Below are positions 61,474 to 64,000 of a stretch of DNA of 64,000 bases, in pieces. The notes beneath the pieces were generated by a model, which saw only the letters and a list, made by a program, of their open reading frames with translations, was not told where the DNA came from and did not search any database. The position numbers and the translations under genes were made by a program. The first letter of the stretch is position 1. Every line of letters starts with the position of its first letter. Source of the stretch: an uncultured Oxalobacteraceae bacterium (GTDB taxonomy: Bacteria; Pseudomonadota; Gammaproteobacteria; Burkholderiales; Burkholderiaceae). The stretch covers positions 39,877-103,876 of the forward strand of contig CAMLIL010000004.1 of assembly GCA_946480015.1 (NCBI GenBank), given 5' to 3'.

Positions 61474-62862
61474 TTACAGATCGGTGATCACTTTGTAGCG
61501 CGGCACCAGCGTCTTCATGATCGCCCAGGCCACCAGATACGCGGTCGCGCAGATCGAGAACATGATCATGTAGCCGGTGTAGATATTGTCCAGCGCGGTG
61601 TAGTAGTCGAAGATCCAGCCACCCAGCTTGGTCAGCAGCACGCCGCCGAAGCCGCCGGCCATGCCGCCGATGCCGACCACCGAACCGACGCTGTGTTTCG
61701 GGAACATGTCCGACACCGTGGTGAAGATGTTGGCCGACCAGGCCTGGTGCGCCGAGGCGCCGATGCCGATCAGGAGCACCGGCATCCAGAAGCTGATGTA
61801 GCCCAGTGGCTGCGCCAGCAGGACCACCAGCGGGATGAAGGCAATCGCCAGCATCGCTTTCATGCGGCCTTCGTACGGGTTGTTGCCCTTGTTGATGAAG
61901 TAGGTCGGGAACCAGCCGCCGCCGATACTGCCCACCATGGTCATGCTGTACAGGACCGCCAGCGGCACGACGATTTCGGTCTTGCCCATGCCGTACTGCG
62001 CCGACAGGTATTTGGGGAGCCAGAACAGGAAGAACCACCACACGCCGTCGGTGAGGAATTTACCGATGGCGAAGGCCCAGGTCTGGCGGTAGCCGAGCAG
62101 CTTGAACCACGAGGCCTTTTTGCCCTCCGCCGCGGCCGGAGCCGGGGACTCGGTCACGCTGTCGCTGTTGATATAGGCCAGTTCTTCCTTGCTCAAGCGC
62201 TTCTGGGCGGTCGGCGTGTCGTAGAAAATCGACCATACGCTCAGCCACACGAAGCCGATCGCGCCGATGATCAGGAAGGCGGCCTGCCAGCCCCACAGTT
62301 CGGCGATGACCGGCACTGTCAGCGGCGCGAGAATGGCGCCGATGTTGGCACCGGAATTGAAGATGCCGGTGGCGAAGGAGCGTTCCTTCTTCGGGAAGTA
62401 CTCGGCGGTGGCCTTGATCGCGGCGGGGAAGTTACCCGCCTCGCCCAGCGCCAGCACGGCGCGGGCGATCATGAAGCCGAGGATCGATACCGGCATTGCG
62501 GACAGGCCGATGGATGTCAGCAGGTTGTTGGCAGCCGCGCCCATATTGAGGGCGTACGCGTGCAGCATGGCGCCGATCGACCAGATGGTGATCGCTAAAA
62601 TGAACGCCGCCTTGGTGCCCAGCTTGTCGATCACGCGGCCGGCGAACAGCATGGCGATGGCGTAGACAAACTGAAAGGCGGCGGTGATGTTGGCATAGTC
62701 CGTATTGGACCAGCCGAATTCTTTGGACAGGTCGGCTGCCAGCAGGGACAGCACCTGGCGGTCGAGATAATTGACCGTGGTGGCGAAGAACAGCAGCGCG
62801 CAGATGGTCCAACGATATCTGCCAATGGCTTGCGGGGTTACGGCAATGGCTTGATGGTGCAT
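61474..62862 (-). CDS. MFS transporter, hexuronate/galactonate (ACS) type
   Basis: 462 residues with twelve predicted helices. The N-terminus RYRWTICALLFFATTVNYLD and RQVLSLLAADLSKEFGWSNT is the signature of the anion:cation symporter family (ExuT, GudP, DgoT). A long cytosolic loop separates the halves (SDSVTESPAPAAAEGKKASW). The likely substrate is galacturonate or glucuronate. It is encoded 9 bases upstream of the lactonase. Confidence 0.85.
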   Translation of the reverse strand: MHHQAIAVTPQAIGRYRWTICALLFFATTVNYLDRQVLSLLAADLSKEFGWSNTDYANITAAFQFVYAIAMLFAGRVIDKLGTKAAFILAITIWSIGAMLHAYALNMGAAANNLLTSIGLSAMPVSILGFMIARAVLALGEAGNFPAAIKATAEYFPKKERSFATGIFNSGANIGAILAPLTVPVIAELWGWQAAFLIIGAIGFVWLSVWSIFYDTPTAQKRLSKEELAYINSDSVTESPAPAAAEGKKASWFKLLGYRQTWAFAIGKFLTDGVWWFFLFWLPKYLSAQYGMGKTEIVVPLAVLYSMTMVGSIGGGWFPTYFINKGNNPYEGRMKAMLAIAFIPLVVLLAQPLGYISFWMPVLLIGIGASAHQAWSANIFTTVSDMFPKHSVGSVVGIGGMAGGFGGVLLTKLGGWIFDYYTALDNIYTGYMIMFSICATAYLVAWAIMKTLVPRYKVITDL

Positions 62863-62924
62863 GGGATCGTCTTTATTATGGTTGTTGTAGCCGGTGTCGC
62901 CACCGGCCGTAAAACAGCCGCGCG

Positions 62925-62950
62925 CACGCGGGCGTCTCCCCGCCCGCGTG
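62925..62950 (-). terminator. Stem-loop between dehydrogenase and transporter genes
   Basis: A perfect 10-bp stem (CACGCGGGCG / CGCCCGCGTG) with a 6-base loop lies 26 bases beyond the dehydrogenase stop. There is no T-run on the minus strand, so it may be an attenuating or stabilising structure. Confidence 0.4.
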
Positions 62951-62975
62951 TTTGAACTTCCGGCGCGGCCGGACT

Positions 62976-64000
62976 TTACTGAGCCAGCTGCAAGGTCCCG
63001 TCGACCAGGCGTGCCAGTTTCAGTGGATTGCCATCTGCCAGATCAGCCGGCAGAAGATCGGCCGGGATGTTCTGGTAGCACACCGGACGCAGGAAGCGGT
63101 CGATCGCCGACGCGCCCACCGAGGTGGTGCGGCTGTCCGAGGTTGCCGGGAACGGGCCGCCGTGGACCATCGAGTGGGCCACTTCAACACCGGTAGGGAA
63201 ACCGTTGAACAGGATACGGCCGGCCTTGCGCTCCAGGATAGGCAGCAGGCTGGCAGCGAGTGCCTTGTCGTCGCCGGTGGCGTGCACGGTGGCGGTCAGC
63301 TGGCCTTCCAGGTGTTCGGCTACCTGGCGCAGTTCGGCTTCGTCCTTGCAGCGGATGATCAGCGACGCCGGGCCAAAGATTTCCGCTTCCAGATCCGGCG
63401 TCGCCAGATACGTGGCGGCGTCGGTGGCGTACAGCGAGGCCTGCGCGGCGCAGCCCTGGCCATCGGTCTTGCCCTGGCCAACCAGGCTCACGCCGGCGAT
63501 GCCGGACATGCGCTTGACGCCGTCCAGGTAAGCCTTGTGGATGCCAGGGGTCAGCATGGTGCCGGCCGACTTGGCTTCCAGCGCGGCGCCCGCGGCCTGG
63601 ATGAATTTGTCGAACTGTTCGCCGGCCAGACCCAGGACCAGGCCCGGATTGGTGCAGAACTGGCCGACACCCATCGTCAGCGAATCGACGAAAGCCTGCG
63701 CCAGGCTGGCATTGGCCAGTGCGCCCGGCAGCATGAACACCGGATTGATGCTGCTCATCTCGGCGTAGACAGGAATCGGCTCCTTGCGTTCAGCCGCGGT
63801 GCGCATCAGCGCAACGCCGCCGGCGCGCGAACCGGTGAAGCCGATCGCCTTGACCGCCGGATGGCCAGCCAGACGCTGGCCGATCTGACGGCCTTCGCCG
63901 AACAGCATCGAGAACGTGCCTTCCGGCAGAGCGCAATCGGCAACCGCCTTCTGCACGGCCTTGCCGACCAGTTCCGCGGTACCCAGGTGGGCGCCGTGGG
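62976..64000 (-). CDS. 2-oxoglutarate-semialdehyde (2,5-dioxovalerate) dehydrogenase, 5' end cut by the window edge
   Basis: About 340 C-terminal residues of an aldehyde dehydrogenase of about 525. The reading frame is open to the right edge; a GTG at 63956 (VQKAV) is an internal codon, since VGKA and more family-like sequence precede it. Motifs are IGFTGSRAGGVALM, YAEMSSINPVFMLPG (the general-base Glu) and GVGQFCTNPGLVLGL with the catalytic Cys. FNGFPTGVEVAHSMVHGG is typical of the KGSADH branch. This enzyme makes 2-oxoglutarate, the last step of oxidative uronate degradation. Confidence 0.9.
   Translation of the reverse strand, partial: HGAHLGTAELVGKAVQKAVADCALPEGTFSMLFGEGRQIGQRLAGHPAVKAIGFTGSRAGGVALMRTAAERKEPIPVYAEMSSINPVFMLPGALANASLAQAFVDSLTMGVGQFCTNPGLVLGLAGEQFDKFIQAAGAALEAKSAGTMLTPGIHKAYLDGVKRMSGIAGVSLVGQGKTDGQGCAAQASLYATDAATYLATPDLEAEIFGPASLIIRCKDEAELRQVAEHLEGQLTATVHATGDDKALAASLLPILERKAGRILFNGFPTGVEVAHSMVHGGPFPATSDSRTTSVGASAIDRFLRPVCYQNIPADLLPADLADGNPLKLARLVDGTLQLAQ

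Noticed and set aside
60421..62598. A 725-codon plus-strand frame across the lactonase and transporter genes
   Set aside because: It crosses two well-recognised minus-strand genes and shows no domain.

Overview
The window looks like a betaproteobacterial chromosome, probably Oxalobacteraceae (Massilia/Duganella/Telluria group). This is inferred from the high GC content, the gene families and their pairings, not from a marker gene. No rRNA, tRNA, CRISPR array or complete insertion sequence was seen.

Region 1 (1-4.4 kb) is accessory and lower in GC. The left edge carries the end of a MukBEF/Mks-type condensin operon: a small winged-helix protein, a MukF-like kleisin, and a MukE-like protein cut by the window edge. 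A perfect 44-bp palindrome lies directly upstream. A gene-poor stretch with three small orphan ORFs follows.

Region 2 (4.4-27.4 kb) is the most interesting part: fifteen co-directional, tightly spaced genes that read as one lipid biosynthesis and export cluster. It has an acyl carrier protein, a fatty-acyl-AMP/ACP ligase, a serine palmitoyltransferase-like alpha-oxoamine synthase, a ceramide-synthase-like GNAT protein and a ceramide-reductase-like dehydrogenase. These five match the gene set described for bacterial (Caulobacter) ceramide synthesis. Added to them are a PEP-synthase/rifampin-phosphotransferase-like enzyme, a fused tandem acyl-CoA dehydrogenase, an ICMT-type methyltransferase, a PlsC-type acyltransferase and an MDR oxidoreductase. 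Export genes are an ABC-2 transporter and two RND pumps flanking one membrane-fusion protein. The product is probably a modified sphingolipid-like or N-acyl amino-lipid.

Region 3 (27.5-29.6 kb) holds an MFS gene remnant, a TauD/TfdA dioxygenase, a possible transposase remnant and a small secreted protein. Region 4 (29.8-34.3 kb) is a lipoprotein plus a large TonB-dependent receptor. Region 5 (34.7-41.1 kb) is a Fur-box-preceded siderophore operon: one NIS synthetase, an MFS exporter, a TonB siderophore receptor and a PepSY membrane protein.

Region 6 (41.1-43.1 kb) has a PPC-domain gene, an atypical pseudopilin, and a mosaic of three broken genes (sulfotransferase, adhesin, cysC). Region 7 (43.1-54.6 kb, minus strand) is a type II secretion/type IV pilus-like machine followed by three pectate lyases (PL1, PL3, PL1): secretion machine and likely cargo in one orientation. 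Region 8 (54.8-60.5 kb) is a copper module: cueR-copA diverging from copZ, an outer-membrane factor and a multicopper oxidase, with a CueR-type promoter on each side. Region 9 (60.6-64 kb) has an SMP-30-type lactonase, a hexuronate-type transporter and a 2-oxoglutarate-semialdehyde dehydrogenase cut by the right edge. With region 7 it makes a pectin-to-2-oxoglutarate route.
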